Assembly (NCBI GenBank): GCA_030827005.1
Contig: JAVBJL010000008.1
Coordinates: forward strand, 23,926-87,925
Direction: 5' to 3'
DNA length: 64,000 bases
Source: Wigglesworthia glossinidia
GTDB lineage: Bacteria; Pseudomonadota; Gammaproteobacteria; Enterobacterales; Enterobacteriaceae
Each line of letters opens with the position of its first letter. Positions within the stretch are counted from its first letter, which is position 1. The translations under genes and the position numbers were made by a program. Under the pieces are notes generated by a model that saw only the letters and a list, made by a program, of their open reading frames with translations, made no database searches and was not told the DNA's origin. Positions 10,500 through 19,534 of this stretch are shown here, in pieces.

Positions 10500-11576
10500 T
10501 TATTCAATTTTTACTAATACTTTAGGATTAATTTTGCACATCAATTCGTAACTAGTTGTTTTTGCTGATTTCGCAATATCATTAATTTTAATATTTTTAC
10601 CCCATAATTCTACTGTAGATCCAATTTTAACTTTTGGGCATGGATTTAAATCAACCATTAACATATCCATACATACAGAACCAATAATTTGTGTACGAAC
10701 GCCGTCTACTAATATTGGAGTTCCGCTTGAATGGATATTATAAGGATACCCATCCGCATATCCACAAGATATTATCCCAATGGTATCAGATGATTTTGAA
10801 TAATAATTTTTTCCATATCCAACATATGCATTAGAATTGATATGCTGAATCGCTACTAATTTACTTTCCAGTGTCATGACTGGTTCAAAACCGTATTTTT
10901 GATTCATAAAGTTATTTTCAAATGGTAATACTCCATATAATATTATACCTGGTCTTATCCAGTCTTTATGAGTTTCTGGATGCAATAAAATTGCAGTTGA
11001 ATTTGCAAGACATTGAGGTGCTTTATTTATTTTATTAGAAACTTCATTAATTATTTTTACTTGTTGGTGCACAGAACGTTTCGAATAACTAAAAGAAAAA
11101 TGACTCATCAATGTTAAATTAGATACTTTTTTAGATTGATAAAGTTCATTCCATGCATAAATAAAATTGTTTTTATCAAAACCTAAACGATTCATACCAC
11201 TATTTAATTTTAAGTATATTTCAATAGTATTGGGGCAATTATATTTTTTTAACATTTCTATTTGCCATCTACTATGTATTACTGTAGTTAATTTATATTG
11301 ATATAATTCAGTTAAATCTGATATTTTAAAAAATCCAGAAATTAATAAAATTGGTCCATTCCAACCGTTCTCTCTTAAAAAAATTGCTTCATCTATTTCT
11401 GATACAGCAAATCCAGAAGTATTTTTTAATCCTTTTAAAGCTGCTCGCATTGTATGTCCGTAAGCATTTGCCTTAATTACACACCAAATCTTTGATTGAG
11501 GAGCATATTTTTTCACAATATTTAAATTTGAAATTAATGCTTTAGAATTTATTCTTATTAAAGAATTGCGTGACAT
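10500..11576 (-). CDS. alr: Alanine racemase (dadX-type by synteny)
   Basis: PLP-dependent racemase that makes D-alanine for peptidoglycan. The PLP-binding lysine is at about residue 35 in VIKANAYGH. The TIM-barrel motif LNSGMNRLGF, the second catalytic tyrosine region YVGYGKNYYS and the C-terminal GSVCMDMLMVDL are all present. Length is 358 aa, as usual (356-359). Beside cvrA, it sits where E. coli has the catabolic dadX, not the biosynthetic alr locus. If no second copy exists elsewhere, the dadX paralogue has taken over the essential role. It is convergent with cvrA. Confidence 0.95.
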   Translation of the reverse strand: MSRNSLIRINSKALISNLNIVKKYAPQSKIWCVIKANAYGHTMRAALKGLKNTSGFAVSEIDEAIFLRENGWNGPILLISGFFKISDLTELYQYKLTTVIHSRWQIEMLKKYNCPNTIEIYLKLNSGMNRLGFDKNNFIYAWNELYQSKKVSNLTLMSHFSFSYSKRSVHQQVKIINEVSNKINKAPQCLANSTAILLHPETHKDWIRPGIILYGVLPFENNFMNQKYGFEPVMTLESKLVAIQHINSNAYVGYGKNYYSKSSDTIGIISCGYADGYPYNIHSSGTPILVDGVRTQIIGSVCMDMLMVDLNPCPKVKIGSTVELWGKNIKINDIAKSAKTTSYELMCKINPKVLVKIE

Positions 11577-11936
11577 TTTAAAATCTCTAAAAATATTTAT
11601 TTATTTAATTTATGAATTTTAAAATAACAGTTACATAATATTTAAATAAAATTCTAATATATATGTTATTATGTAATTTTTATTTTTAATAATTTATATT
11701 ATATGAATTTTAAAAAAAATTAAATAATACAAATAAGAAAGTATTTTATTTACAACGTTAGCACCAGGATAGTAGCATGTTTGATTTTTTAAATCTTCTT
11801 AAGTAATACTTAATTTTGAATAAATATTAAATTTTATTTCAATTAATTGTTAATAAACAAAAAATTTTTTAAAAAAACTTGGATCCATATATCTTAGAAA
11901 AAAATTACGCTTTAACATATTAATATTAATTACTCT
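11577..11936. other. 360-base spacer alr/minC with a G+C-rich islet
   Basis: This is the divergent promoter region of alr and minC, mostly AT-rich. A stretch at 11752-11780 is nearly half G+C, unlike its surroundings. It is bracketed by AAGTATT (11739-11745) and its complement AATACTT (11805-11811). Inside, AGGA precedes an ATG at 11777 that opens a nine-residue ORF, MFDFLNLLK, ending at 11806. I cannot assign a function. It could be a leader peptide, a structured RNA or a decayed gene. Confidence 0.4.
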
Positions 11937-12635
11937 ATGCTTAATCAACCTTGTATAAAATTTTCTGTTGAAAATTTTTCATCTTTAGTTTTGTATTTAT
12001 ATAGTTTAAAGATAAAAATAATTAAAGAAATGATAAATAAAAAAAAAAAACAATTTCCTAAATTTTTTAAAAATGCACCGTGTGTTATTGACATTTCTAA
12101 TTTAACTGATAGCGACTATGTATACTGGCAAGAAACTTATCATAGTATCTTAAATATGGGACTGCATATTGTTGGTGTTAGCGGACATACTAATAAAAAA
12201 TGGAAATTAATATTAATTAAAAATAATATACCAATTGTAAATCAAGCAAATTCAATGAATAAAATTATTAAACCAAAAAAAAAATTTAATCAAATTTACA
12301 ATAATTTTGTTATTGATAAACCAGTACGTTCCGGACAAGTTATATATGCACAAAACAAAAATTTAATTATTATAAGCACAGTAAATTCTGGTGCAGAAAT
12401 TATTGCAGACGGTAATATTTATGTATATGGCTCTTTACGAGGAAAAGCTTCTGCTGGAGCTTCATCAAAAAACAATCAAAAATATCAAATTTTTTGTACG
12501 CAATTATTAGCAGAATTTATATCAATTTCAGGAAAATATTGGGTTAATGAAACTATTCCAAAATTATATTTAGGAAAACCTGCAAGATTTTTTTTAAAAA
12601 AAAATATATTAACTATTCAAAAATTCAGTTTATAA
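11937..12635 (+). CDS. minC: Septum site-determining protein MinC
   Basis: MinC is the FtsZ-assembly inhibitor of the Min system, placed at the membrane by MinD to block division at the poles. The N-terminal domain (about 1-100) is weakly conserved. The C-terminal beta-helix domain carries DKPVRSGQVIYAQ, ADGNIYVYGSLRGKASAGA and the MinD-contact segment. Length 232 aa (231 in E. coli). A run of twelve A at 12039-12050 encodes the KKKK of residues 35-38. The reading frame across it is colinear with E. coli, but it is an obvious slippage site. It is followed after ten bases by minD in the usual minCDE order. Confidence 0.93.
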   Translation: MLNQPCIKFSVENFSSLVLYLYSLKIKIIKEMINKKKKQFPKFFKNAPCVIDISNLTDSDYVYWQETYHSILNMGLHIVGVSGHTNKKWKLILIKNNIPIVNQANSMNKIIKPKKKFNQIYNNFVIDKPVRSGQVIYAQNKNLIIISTVNSGAEIIADGNIYVYGSLRGKASAGASSKNNQKYQIFCTQLLAEFISISGKYWVNETIPKLYLGKPARFFLKKNILTIQKFSL

Positions 12636-12645
12636 AGGAATAATT

Positions 12646-13479
12646 ATGACAAAAATTTTAGCAATTACTTCAGGAAAAGGAGGGGTGGGAAAAACTACAT
12701 CTAGCGCTTCAATAGCTACAGGTTTGGCTATTTTAAAAAAAAAAACTGTAGTAATCGATTTTGATATTGGATTAAGAAATCTTGATTTAATTATGGGATG
12801 CGAAAGAAGAGTAGTATATGATTTAGTGAATGTTATTCAGGGAGAAGCGTCATTAAATCAAGCTTTAATTAAAGATAAATATACTGATAAATTATATATT
12901 TTACCAGCATCGCAAACAAAAGACAAAAACATATTAACATGCGAATCTGTTGATATGATGTTAAAAAATTTGCAAGATATGGAATTTGATTTTATTATAT
13001 GTGACTCCCCGGCAGGTATTGAAAAAGGGGCTCTTATTTCTTTTTATTTTGCAGACGAAGCAATTATCATTACAAATCCTGAAGTATCATCCGTACGTGA
13101 TTCAGATAGAATTTTAGGCATATTATCATCAAAATCATATCGTGCTGAAAATGATCTTGAACCTATAAAAGAGCATTTATTATTAACACGATATAATATA
13201 AAACGTGTAATTACGGGGGATATGTTAAGTGCAGAAGATGTAATTGATATTTTACGTATCCCATTACTTGGGATCATACCTGAAGATCCAAATATTTTAA
13301 AAGCTTCAAATCAAGGAAAACCAATTATTTTAAATCAAAAATCACATGCAGGACAAGCATATAAAAAAGTGTCGCATCGTTTATTAGGAGAGAAATGCGC
13401 ATTTAATATATTAAAAAAAGAAAAAAAAGTAGGAATAATTAAACGATTATTTTATGGAATTAAACATGGTATTACTTAA
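12646..13479 (+). CDS. minD: Septum site-determining ATPase MinD
   Basis: MinD is a membrane-cycling deviant Walker ATPase that recruits MinC and oscillates under control of MinE. The deviant P-loop SGKGGVGKT lies near residues 9-17, and VIDFDIGLRNLDLIMG and CDSPAGIE are the switch regions. The C-terminal amphipathic membrane-targeting helix is present as VGIIKRLFYGI. Length 277 aa against 270; the extra residues KHGIT run over the minE start. AAGGA lies seven bases before the ATG. A run of eleven A at 12735-12745 is in frame. Confidence 0.97.
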   Translation: MTKILAITSGKGGVGKTTSSASIATGLAILKKKTVVIDFDIGLRNLDLIMGCERRVVYDLVNVIQGEASLNQALIKDKYTDKLYILPASQTKDKNILTCESVDMMLKNLQDMEFDFIICDSPAGIEKGALISFYFADEAIIITNPEVSSVRDSDRILGILSSKSYRAENDLEPIKEHLLLTRYNIKRVITGDMLSAEDVIDILRIPLLGIIPEDPNILKASNQGKPIILNQKSHAGQAYKKVSHRLLGEKCAFNILKKEKKVGIIKRLFYGIKHGIT

Positions 13480-13738
13480 ATTTTTTATATCTCGTAAAAA
13501 AATGACTGCTCATGTGGCTAAAAAACGTTTGCAGATTCTTGTAGAAGAAGAAAGAAGAAATAAAATACAGCCAATTCATGCACAATTACAAAAAGATCTT
13601 AAAAAAATTATTGGAAGATACTTTAATATAGATCCTAAAATACTATCAGTAAGATTAAAATACAAAAAGAAAAAAGACATACAAATATTTGAGTTAAATG
13701 TTATATTGCCAACAACAAATGGAAACGAGATAATATGA
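13466..13738 (+). CDS. minE: Cell division topological specificity factor MinE
   Basis: MinE stimulates MinD ATPase and drives pole-to-pole oscillation. I start it at ATG 13466, giving MVLLKFFISRKKMTAHVAKKRLQ, colinear with E. coli [23 protein letters not shown]. The track start at 13454 adds four residues without homology. A GGA lies about seven bases upstream of the chosen ATG. The N-terminal membrane/MinD-interacting helix and the C-terminal dimerisation beta domain are both present, 90 aa in total (88 in E. coli). It overlaps the last 14 bases of minD, and only one base separates it from the convergent tsaB. Confidence 0.93.
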   Translation: MVLLKFFISRKKMTAHVAKKRLQILVEEERRNKIQPIHAQLQKDLKKIIGRYFNIDPKILSVRLKYKKKKDIQIFELNVILPTTNGNEII

Positions 13739-13739
13739 T

Positions 13740-14405
13740 TTATTCTATATATACATTATTAAAATCATAGAAATTATTTTTATTTGAAATTTTTTTATTT
13801 AAAAAATAATTTTTAGCTAAAATAACGATATCTTTGGGATAAATAAATATATGTTTAATATAAACAAGATCCGTATTTTTTTTTTTAAAGATTATTAGTT
13901 CTTGATACTTGTCCCAACTATCTCCTGCTATTATTTGAATATTAGATATATCTCGTATTAATAATAGCATTTTTTTTGGAGTACAAATATGTTCTTTTAA
14001 CATTTTTGTTATATTATTATATTTATAATAAACAGCCCAATGAATTAAATTTTTTTTGAAATTAACCGCAATTAAAATTTTTATGCAATCAGTATATCTA
14101 AAAATTCTTTTAGATAATATATGCAAATAAGATATTCCTAGAATTGGTAATTTTTTAGTTAGAGATAGCCCTTGCATAATCGAAATGCTGATACGTAATC
14201 CTAATAAACTTCCTGGTCCTTTATTAAAAATAAGATAATCAATATTTGAAAATGATAAACATAAATTATGTAAAATATTATCTATTATATAAAAGATATA
14301 TTTTGTATGTTTTTTTTGTATAAATAATTCGGATAAAATTTTAGTATCTTTCATACAAGTTACCGAACAAATTTTACTTACACAGTCTATTGCAAGAAGA
14401 TTCAT
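13740..14405 (-). CDS. tsaB: tRNA threonylcarbamoyladenosine biosynthesis protein TsaB
   Basis: TsaB is the ASKHA-fold partner of TsaD in forming t6A37 on ANN-decoding tRNAs. The N-terminus MNLLAIDCVSKICSVTCM matches the family start MRILAIDTATEACSVAL. GPGSLLGLRISISIMQGL corresponds to the GPGSFTGVR motif with changed residues, and the C-terminal half is strongly diverged and Lys/Ile-rich. Length 221 aa (231 in E. coli). It is the first of three minus-strand genes, tsaB-xthA-purU, brought together from distant E. coli loci. Adaptation to a minimal t6A complex is plausible but not shown. Confidence 0.88.
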   Translation of the reverse strand: MNLLAIDCVSKICSVTCMKDTKILSELFIQKKHTKYIFYIIDNILHNLCLSFSNIDYLIFNKGPGSLLGLRISISIMQGLSLTKKLPILGISYLHILSKRIFRYTDCIKILIAVNFKKNLIHWAVYYKYNNITKMLKEHICTPKKMLLLIRDISNIQIIAGDSWDKYQELIIFKKKNTDLVYIKHIFIYPKDIVILAKNYFLNKKISNKNNFYDFNNVYIE

Positions 14406-14418
14406 AAAATTTTTTTAT

Positions 14419-15225
14419 TTAAATATTCAGTTGAATCCAAATTGGCACATGATCTGAAAATTTTTTCATTAATCGAAGATGATAGAGTATTCCAGAAGAT
14501 TGCACATATTTTAGTAAGCTAGATGTAACTAAAAATAAATCAATTCTTAATCCAATATTGTTTTCGTATCCACACGATCTATAATCAAACCAAGAATAAA
14601 AATTATTTCTTTTAGGATTTAAATAACGAAATGCATCTATAAATCCTAATTTAAACAGATTTTTTATAAAATATCTTTCTTCTGGTAAAAAAGAACATTT
14701 TTTTAAAATTATCCATTTTTTTATTATATCCTGACTGAATCCAATATCTAGATCAGTTGGACTGATATTCATATCTCCCATGATTAAAATATTGTCATAT
14801 TTTAAACGATAGTCTTTTAGTAATAAATATAATTTGTAATAAAAAAGTTTTTTTTCTTGAAATTTAATTGTATTATATACAGATTCTCCATTTGGAGCAT
14901 ATATATTAATTATAAGAAGTTTCTTAATTTTTTTTGTTTTTAATTCAACAGTAATCATGCGACGTTGCCTATTATCATATTCATGCAATCCTCGGAAAAT
15001 TTTTTGAATTTTAATTCTAGATAATAAAGCAACCCCATTATATTGCTTTTGTCCATAAATATAAGAACTATATCCATATTTTAAAAAAGTTTCAATTGGA
15101 AAGCATTCTTTTTTTGTTTTAATTTCTTGTAAACCAATTATTTCAGGATGTAAAGATTGAATAATAAATAATACTTGACTTTGATGCGCTCTTATCCCGT
15201 TAATATTAAAAGATATAAATTGCAT
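14419..15225 (-). CDS. xthA: Exodeoxyribonuclease III
   Basis: XthA is an AP endonuclease and 3'-5' exonuclease/3'-phosphatase of base-excision repair. It belongs to the EEP phosphohydrolase family. MQFISFNINGIRAHQ, IGLQEIKTKKECFP (metal-binding Glu), NIYAPNGES, MGDMNISPTDLDIG and the C-terminal RIDLFLVT...SDHVPIW are the catalytic signatures. Length is 268 aa, as in E. coli. With nth at 48.5 kb it makes up the AP-site repair capacity visible in this window. It lies 13 bases upstream of tsaB on the same strand. Confidence 0.95.
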   Translation of the reverse strand: MQFISFNINGIRAHQSQVLFIIQSLHPEIIGLQEIKTKKECFPIETFLKYGYSSYIYGQKQYNGVALLSRIKIQKIFRGLHEYDNRQRRMITVELKTKKIKKLLIINIYAPNGESVYNTIKFQEKKLFYYKLYLLLKDYRLKYDNILIMGDMNISPTDLDIGFSQDIIKKWIILKKCSFLPEERYFIKNLFKLGFIDAFRYLNPKRNNFYSWFDYRSCGYENNIGLRIDLFLVTSSLLKYVQSSGILYHLRLMKKFSDHVPIWIQLNI

Positions 15226-15331
15226 ATATATATTGACCGTTTAAAATTAATTTTTATTAATGTTTTCGAATTTTTATAAACTAAATATTTACAAATTAAT
15301 ACGACGTTTATTATTAATAGTATATTAAATT

Positions 15332-16201
15332 TCAAAAAATTATTGTACGATTTTGAAATACAAGAACACGATTAGAAAATATTAAAGATAATGCACGATT
15401 AAGAACATATTGTTCGACATCATGTCCAACGCGTACTATATCATTCACGGTATAAGTATGATCAATATGTGCAATATCTTGAAAAATTATTGGACCTGAA
15501 TCTAAATAGTTATTAACATAATGGGCAGTAGCCCCAATTATTTTGACTCCTCTTTTATAAGCTCTGAAATAAGGCCTTGCTCCTATAAAAGATGGTAAAA
15601 TCGAATGATGTATATTGATAATTTTATTATTATAATTTTTTATAAAATTCGATGTTAATATACGCATATATTTTGCTAATATAATATAATCTGGTTTAAA
15701 TTTATTAATTAATTTCAACACCTTACTATTATGCTCTTCATCACTTAATGTATCATGATTAATATAGTGAAAAGGAATATTAAATAATTCAACTAATGGT
15801 TTTAAAATTTTATGATTGCTGATTATTGCTAATATTTCAGCGTTTAAATGACCAAATTTATTTTTAATTAATAAATTTCCAATACAATGCGGTTCTTTTG
15901 TAACTAATAATATAATTTTTGGTTTTTTTATACTTTGAAAGTTTAATTTTATATTCGATGATAATAAATCGCGAAATAAATACAAAACAGAACATTCTTG
16001 AAAACATCCTTGAATTTCCAATCGTATAAAAAATATATTAGTATCTACATCTAAATAAGTAGAAATTGCTAAAATTTCTAAAAATTTACTAAAGCATATT
16101 GTCATAATTTGATTAATTATGCCTTTTTTATGTATGCAACTGATAAATAAAACTTTTTTTTTAAAATGTTTTCTTTTTTTATTTTTATTAATTATAGACA
16201 T
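15332..16201 (-). CDS. purU: Formyltetrahydrofolate deformylase PurU
   Basis: PurU hydrolyses 10-formyl-THF to THF and formate, supplying formate to PurT and balancing one-carbon pools. An N-terminal ACT domain (about 15-95) is followed by a formyltransferase-fold hydrolase domain. Within that, NKIINIHHSILPSFIGARPY and GATAHYVNNYLDSGPI contain the family catalytic Asn, His and Asp regions. Length 289 aa (280 in E. coli), with the extra residues at the Lys-rich N-terminus. The first ATG at 16201 is kept as the start, though a start nearer KKVLFISCIHK is possible. It is upstream of xthA on the minus strand and divergent from galU. Confidence 0.94.
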   Translation of the reverse strand: MSIINKNKKRKHFKKKVLFISCIHKKGIINQIMTICFSKFLEILAISTYLDVDTNIFFIRLEIQGCFQECSVLYLFRDLLSSNIKLNFQSIKKPKIILLVTKEPHCIGNLLIKNKFGHLNAEILAIISNHKILKPLVELFNIPFHYINHDTLSDEEHNSKVLKLINKFKPDYIILAKYMRILTSNFIKNYNNKIINIHHSILPSFIGARPYFRAYKRGVKIIGATAHYVNNYLDSGPIIFQDIAHIDHTYTVNDIVRVGHDVEQYVLNRALSLIFSNRVLVFQNRTIIF

Positions 16202-16564
16202 AAATAATCGTATACAATATTTTTTTAGCTAAATAAAATTGGTATATTTTATTTTAAATGTAATATATAAGGAAAATAAAGATTGAAACATAATTTAGTT
16301 TTTTAATTTATATATATGATATTAATCATATTAAATTTATAATAAATATTTAATTATTAGATGTATTTTTATAACAATAAAAAATTTACATGCTATATTT
16401 TATATTAAAAAATTAGTAAATTTTTTCTAAATAAAAATATTTTTAAATTTATTAAAATTAGTTTATGTATTTTAAAAATTAAAATTTCCTAAAATAAAAA
16501 ATTAATTTTAACGCATATAAATTTTTATTTTAAATGATAATTAAGAATCGTTGAATTTTAGATA
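16202..16564. other. 363-base divergent spacer purU/galU
   Basis: Extremely AT-rich intergenic DNA between divergently transcribed purU and galU. It should hold both promoters. I see no ORF with homology, tRNA or convincing hairpin here. Confidence 0.5.
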
Positions 16565-17464
16565 ATGATAACAGAAAAAATAAATACCGCTATTATTCCA
16601 GCAGCTGGATTAGGTACTCGCATGTTGCCTATTACTGCAACAATTCCAAAAGAAATGTTGCCAATAATAGATGTTCCATTAATTCAATATTCTATTAACG
16701 AATGTATTGCATGTGGATTGTATAATATTATATTAATAACAAAATCTTTTAAATATTTAATTGAACATTATCTCGATTGCAATATCAATATATACAGCAT
16801 ATTAGAAAAAAATATACAATCTCATTTAGTTTCTAAAATAAAGTTAATTTGTCCATCATACGTGACAATTACATATATTCATCAAAAAAATGTTAAAGGA
16901 TTAGGAAATGCCATATTATCTGCATCTCCTATTATGAATAATAAACCATTTGCTGTTTTATTGCCAGATATCATTATCAATGAGAACACTAACAATTTAA
17001 AAAAAGATAATCTATCTGCAATGATTAAACGTTTTGAATATACCGGAACCAGTCAAGTATTAGTTAAAAAAATACATAATATCCAAAATTATGGAGCAGT
17101 ATATTGCGAAAAAAAAAGAATTTGTTCCAATGAGCACGTAAAAATTATGAAAGTGATTGAAAAACCAAATATAAATGAACAAACTTCTAATTTATCTATT
17201 GTAGGAAGATATGTATTTTCTAAAAATATTTGGAAAAATTTAAAAAAAATAAAACCAGGTAAGAATGACGAATTTCAATTGACAGATGCTATTGATTTAT
17301 TAATACAAGATGAAATCGTAGAGGCTCTTCTTATAAAAGGATTAAGTTATGATTGTGGTAATAAATTAGGATATATGCAAGCATTTGTGCAATATGGTTT
17401 ATATGATAAAAATTTTGGTAAAGTTTTTAAAAATTGGATACGGTCTATAATATCTAATAATTAA
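16565..17464 (+). CDS. galU: UTP--glucose-1-phosphate uridylyltransferase
   Basis: GalU makes UDP-glucose, precursor of LPS core sugars and, through the next gene ugd, of UDP-glucuronate. The nucleotidyltransferase signature AAGLGTRMLPITATIPKEML lies at residues 13-32. VLLPDIIINE supplies the metal/UTP-binding Asp, and EKPNINEQTSNLSIVGRYV and KNDEFQLTDAI are further conserved blocks. Length 299 aa (302 in E. coli). It is followed after 38 bases by ugd, so the pair probably forms one UDP-sugar operon. ATG 16565 follows weak AT-rich leader sequence with no clear ribosome site. Confidence 0.95.
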   Translation: MITEKINTAIIPAAGLGTRMLPITATIPKEMLPIIDVPLIQYSINECIACGLYNIILITKSFKYLIEHYLDCNINIYSILEKNIQSHLVSKIKLICPSYVTITYIHQKNVKGLGNAILSASPIMNNKPFAVLLPDIIINENTNNLKKDNLSAMIKRFEYTGTSQVLVKKIHNIQNYGAVYCEKKRICSNEHVKIMKVIEKPNINEQTSNLSIVGRYVFSKNIWKNLKKIKPGKNDEFQLTDAIDLLIQDEIVEALLIKGLSYDCGNKLGYMQAFVQYGLYDKNFGKVFKNWIRSIISNN

Positions 17465-17502
17465 TATAAAATCATAAATTTTTAATCGCAGGAAATTATA
17501 AA

Positions 17503-18846
17503 ATGAAAGTAACAGTTTTTGGTGCTGGATATGTCGGATTAGTGCAATCTGCAGTTTTAGCAGAAGCTGGATATCATGTGGTATGTGTAGAAAATGATTT
17601 AAACAAAGTTTTAAAATTAAAAAAAGGTATTATTCATTTATATGAACCCGGATTAATGCAATTAGTGAAAAAAAATTTAAAAAAAAACAGGTTAAAATTT
17701 ACTACAAATTTAAAATATGGGATTAAACATGGTTTAATACAATTTATTGCTGTTGGAACACCTATAAAAAATCACCAAATTGATACATCTGCAGTTTATA
17801 ATATAGTAGCTAAAATAGCAAAATATATGGAAAATGATAAAATCATTTTAGAAAAATCTACTGTTCCAATAGGAACGTCAGAAAAAATTTTCTGTTTAAT
17901 GCAAAAAATATTAAAATATAGAAATAACAATTTAACATTTGATATAGTTTTTAATCCAGAATTTTTAAAAGAAGGCACAGCAGTATCAGATTGTATGTAT
18001 CCAGAAAGAGTAATTTTTGGTATAAATAATATAAAATCTGTAAGTATTTTGAAAAAATTATATAAGCCATTTTGTCATAAAAAAAATTCTATTATTTTTA
18101 TGGATTTTCGAAGTGCGGAATTAACAAAATATGCTGCCAATTGTATGTTAGCTACAAAAATCAGTTTTATGAATGAAATAGCTAATTTATCAGAAATTTT
18201 TGGAGCAGATATCGAAAATATTCGAAAAGGAATTGGGTCGGACTCACGTATTGGTAAGAAATATATACATGCAGGATGTGGTTATGGGGGTTCATGTTTT
18301 CCGAAAGATATTAAAGAATTAATTTTTAAATCAAAATCACTTGGATACAACCCTAAATTACTAAATGCAGTAGAAGAAATTAATATGATACAAAAAAATA
18401 AATTATTTAAATTAATTCAATATCATTTTGGTCCTAATTTATATAAAAAAATTTTTGCGTTATGGGGGTTATCTTTTAAGCCAAATACTGACGATATTAG
18501 AGAAGCTTCAAGTTGTACATTAATGGAATCTTTATGGAGCTATGGCGCTATAATACAAGCATTTGATCCGAAAGCAATGAAGGCAATTAATGCAATATAT
18601 GGAAAACGTAATAATTTAAAATTAATGAAAAATAAAGAATCTACTTTAGAACGCGCAGATGCTTTAATTATTTGTACAGAATGGAAAAATTTTTATTTTC
18701 CAGATTTTAAAATAATTAAATCAAAATTAAAAAACCCAATTATTTTTGATGGTCGAAATTTATATAATCCAAAATATTTAAAACATCACGGATTTATATA
18801 TTATGGTATTGGTAGAGGGGAATCATGTGTAAAATTAAAAAATTGA
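17503..18846 (+). CDS. ugd: UDP-glucose 6-dehydrogenase (long, 447-residue form)
   Basis: Ugd oxidises UDP-glucose to UDP-glucuronate with two NAD+. A Rossmann start MKVTVFGAGYVGLVQSAVLA is followed by EKSTVPIGTSEKI, FNPEFLKEGTAVSD and the active-site cysteine motif GCGYGGSCFPKDIKEL near residue 265, then a C-terminal UDP-binding domain. At 447 aa it is the long bacterial type, not the 388-residue E. coli Ugd. Long forms occur next to galU in some other enterics. AGGA lies about 11 bases before the ATG. The product would feed aminoarabinose or uronate sugars, but those genes are not in the window. Confidence 0.95.
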   Translation: MKVTVFGAGYVGLVQSAVLAEAGYHVVCVENDLNKVLKLKKGIIHLYEPGLMQLVKKNLKKNRLKFTTNLKYGIKHGLIQFIAVGTPIKNHQIDTSAVYNIVAKIAKYMENDKIILEKSTVPIGTSEKIFCLMQKILKYRNNNLTFDIVFNPEFLKEGTAVSDCMYPERVIFGINNIKSVSILKKLYKPFCHKKNSIIFMDFRSAELTKYAANCMLATKISFMNEIANLSEIFGADIENIRKGIGSDSRIGKKYIHAGCGYGGSCFPKDIKELIFKSKSLGYNPKLLNAVEEINMIQKNKLFKLIQYHFGPNLYKKIFALWGLSFKPNTDDIREASSCTLMESLWSYGAIIQAFDPKAMKAINAIYGKRNNLKLMKNKESTLERADALIICTEWKNFYFPDFKIIKSKLKNPIIFDGRNLYNPKYLKHHGFIYYGIGRGESCVKLKN

Positions 18847-18933
18847 AAATTAATTTTAACAAAATTTTAAATATAAAATTATTTATATTTTAAATAAATG
18901 AATTGAAATTTTTAATTTAAAAAATAAATACTA

Positions 18934-18962
18934 AAATTATATCTTATATAAAAATATAATTT
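18934..18962. terminator. AT-only inverted repeat between ugd and hns
   Basis: AAATTATAT, an 11-base loop and ATATAATTT lie between the convergent ugd and hns genes, and could end transcription from ugd. The stem is purely A-T and such repeats arise easily at this base composition, so support is weak. Confidence 0.2.
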
Positions 18963-19126
18963 AATTTTATATATATAAGAAAATATAAAACATAATTTCT
19001 AAAAATCAATAAAACTTGTTTTTTTATTTTTTAAGACAAAATTTTTTTTTAAAAATTAATTTTAATAATTGAATGAAAATAATTAATAAATAATTATTTT
19101 ATTTAACATATATAAGATCAAAAATA

Positions 19127-19534
19127 TTATAATAAAAAGTCTTCCAGTCTTTTCCCCTCTTGATCAATAGCTTTTTTTATTATCGTTGGTGTACGTCCCT
19201 GTCCAGTCCAAGTTTTAATTTCTCCATTTTCATCAATATATTGATATTTCGCTGGACGAATTGCACGCTTAGTTTTTATTGGAATTTTCACTGTACAATG
19301 AGATTGCAGCAGTTCATTGGGGTCGATACCGTCTGCTATTAACATTTCACGATATTGCTTTAATTTTCGAGTACGTTCTTTAATCTCTGCTTGAGCTCGG
19401 TTATTTTCTTCTCTACGTTCATTAACAACTGCTTCTAGTTTTTCTAACATTTCTTCTAGTGTTTCTAAAGTACAGTCTCTAGCTTGTGCCCTTAAAGTTC
19501 GTATATTATTAAGAATTTTTAATGCTTCATTCAT
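19127..19534 (-). CDS. hns: Nucleoid-associated protein H-NS
   Basis: H-NS is a DNA-bridging nucleoid protein and silencer of AT-rich DNA. The N-terminal oligomerisation coiled coil starts [20 protein letters not shown] and runs to about residue 65. Then comes the second dimer site [13 protein letters not shown] and the C-terminal DNA-binding domain with [24 protein letters not shown]. That domain holds the AT-hook-like QGR motif. Length 135 aa (137 in E. coli). It is one of the most conserved proteins in the window and visibly less AT-biased than its neighbours. A strong hairpin lies in its 5' leader. Confidence 0.97.
   Translation of the reverse strand: MNEALKILNNIRTLRAQARDCTLETLEEMLEKLEAVVNERREENNRAQAEIKERTRKLKQYREMLIADGIDPNELLQSHCTVKIPIKTKRAIRPAKYQYIDENGEIKTWTGQGRTPTIIKKAIDQEGKRLEDFLL

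Noticed and set aside
11752-11800. 4.5S RNA or a tRNA in the alr/minC spacer
   Set aside because: The islet lacks the GGUC...GGAAGGAAGCAGCC core of 4.5S RNA, and no T-arm or acceptor pairing of a tRNA can be drawn.
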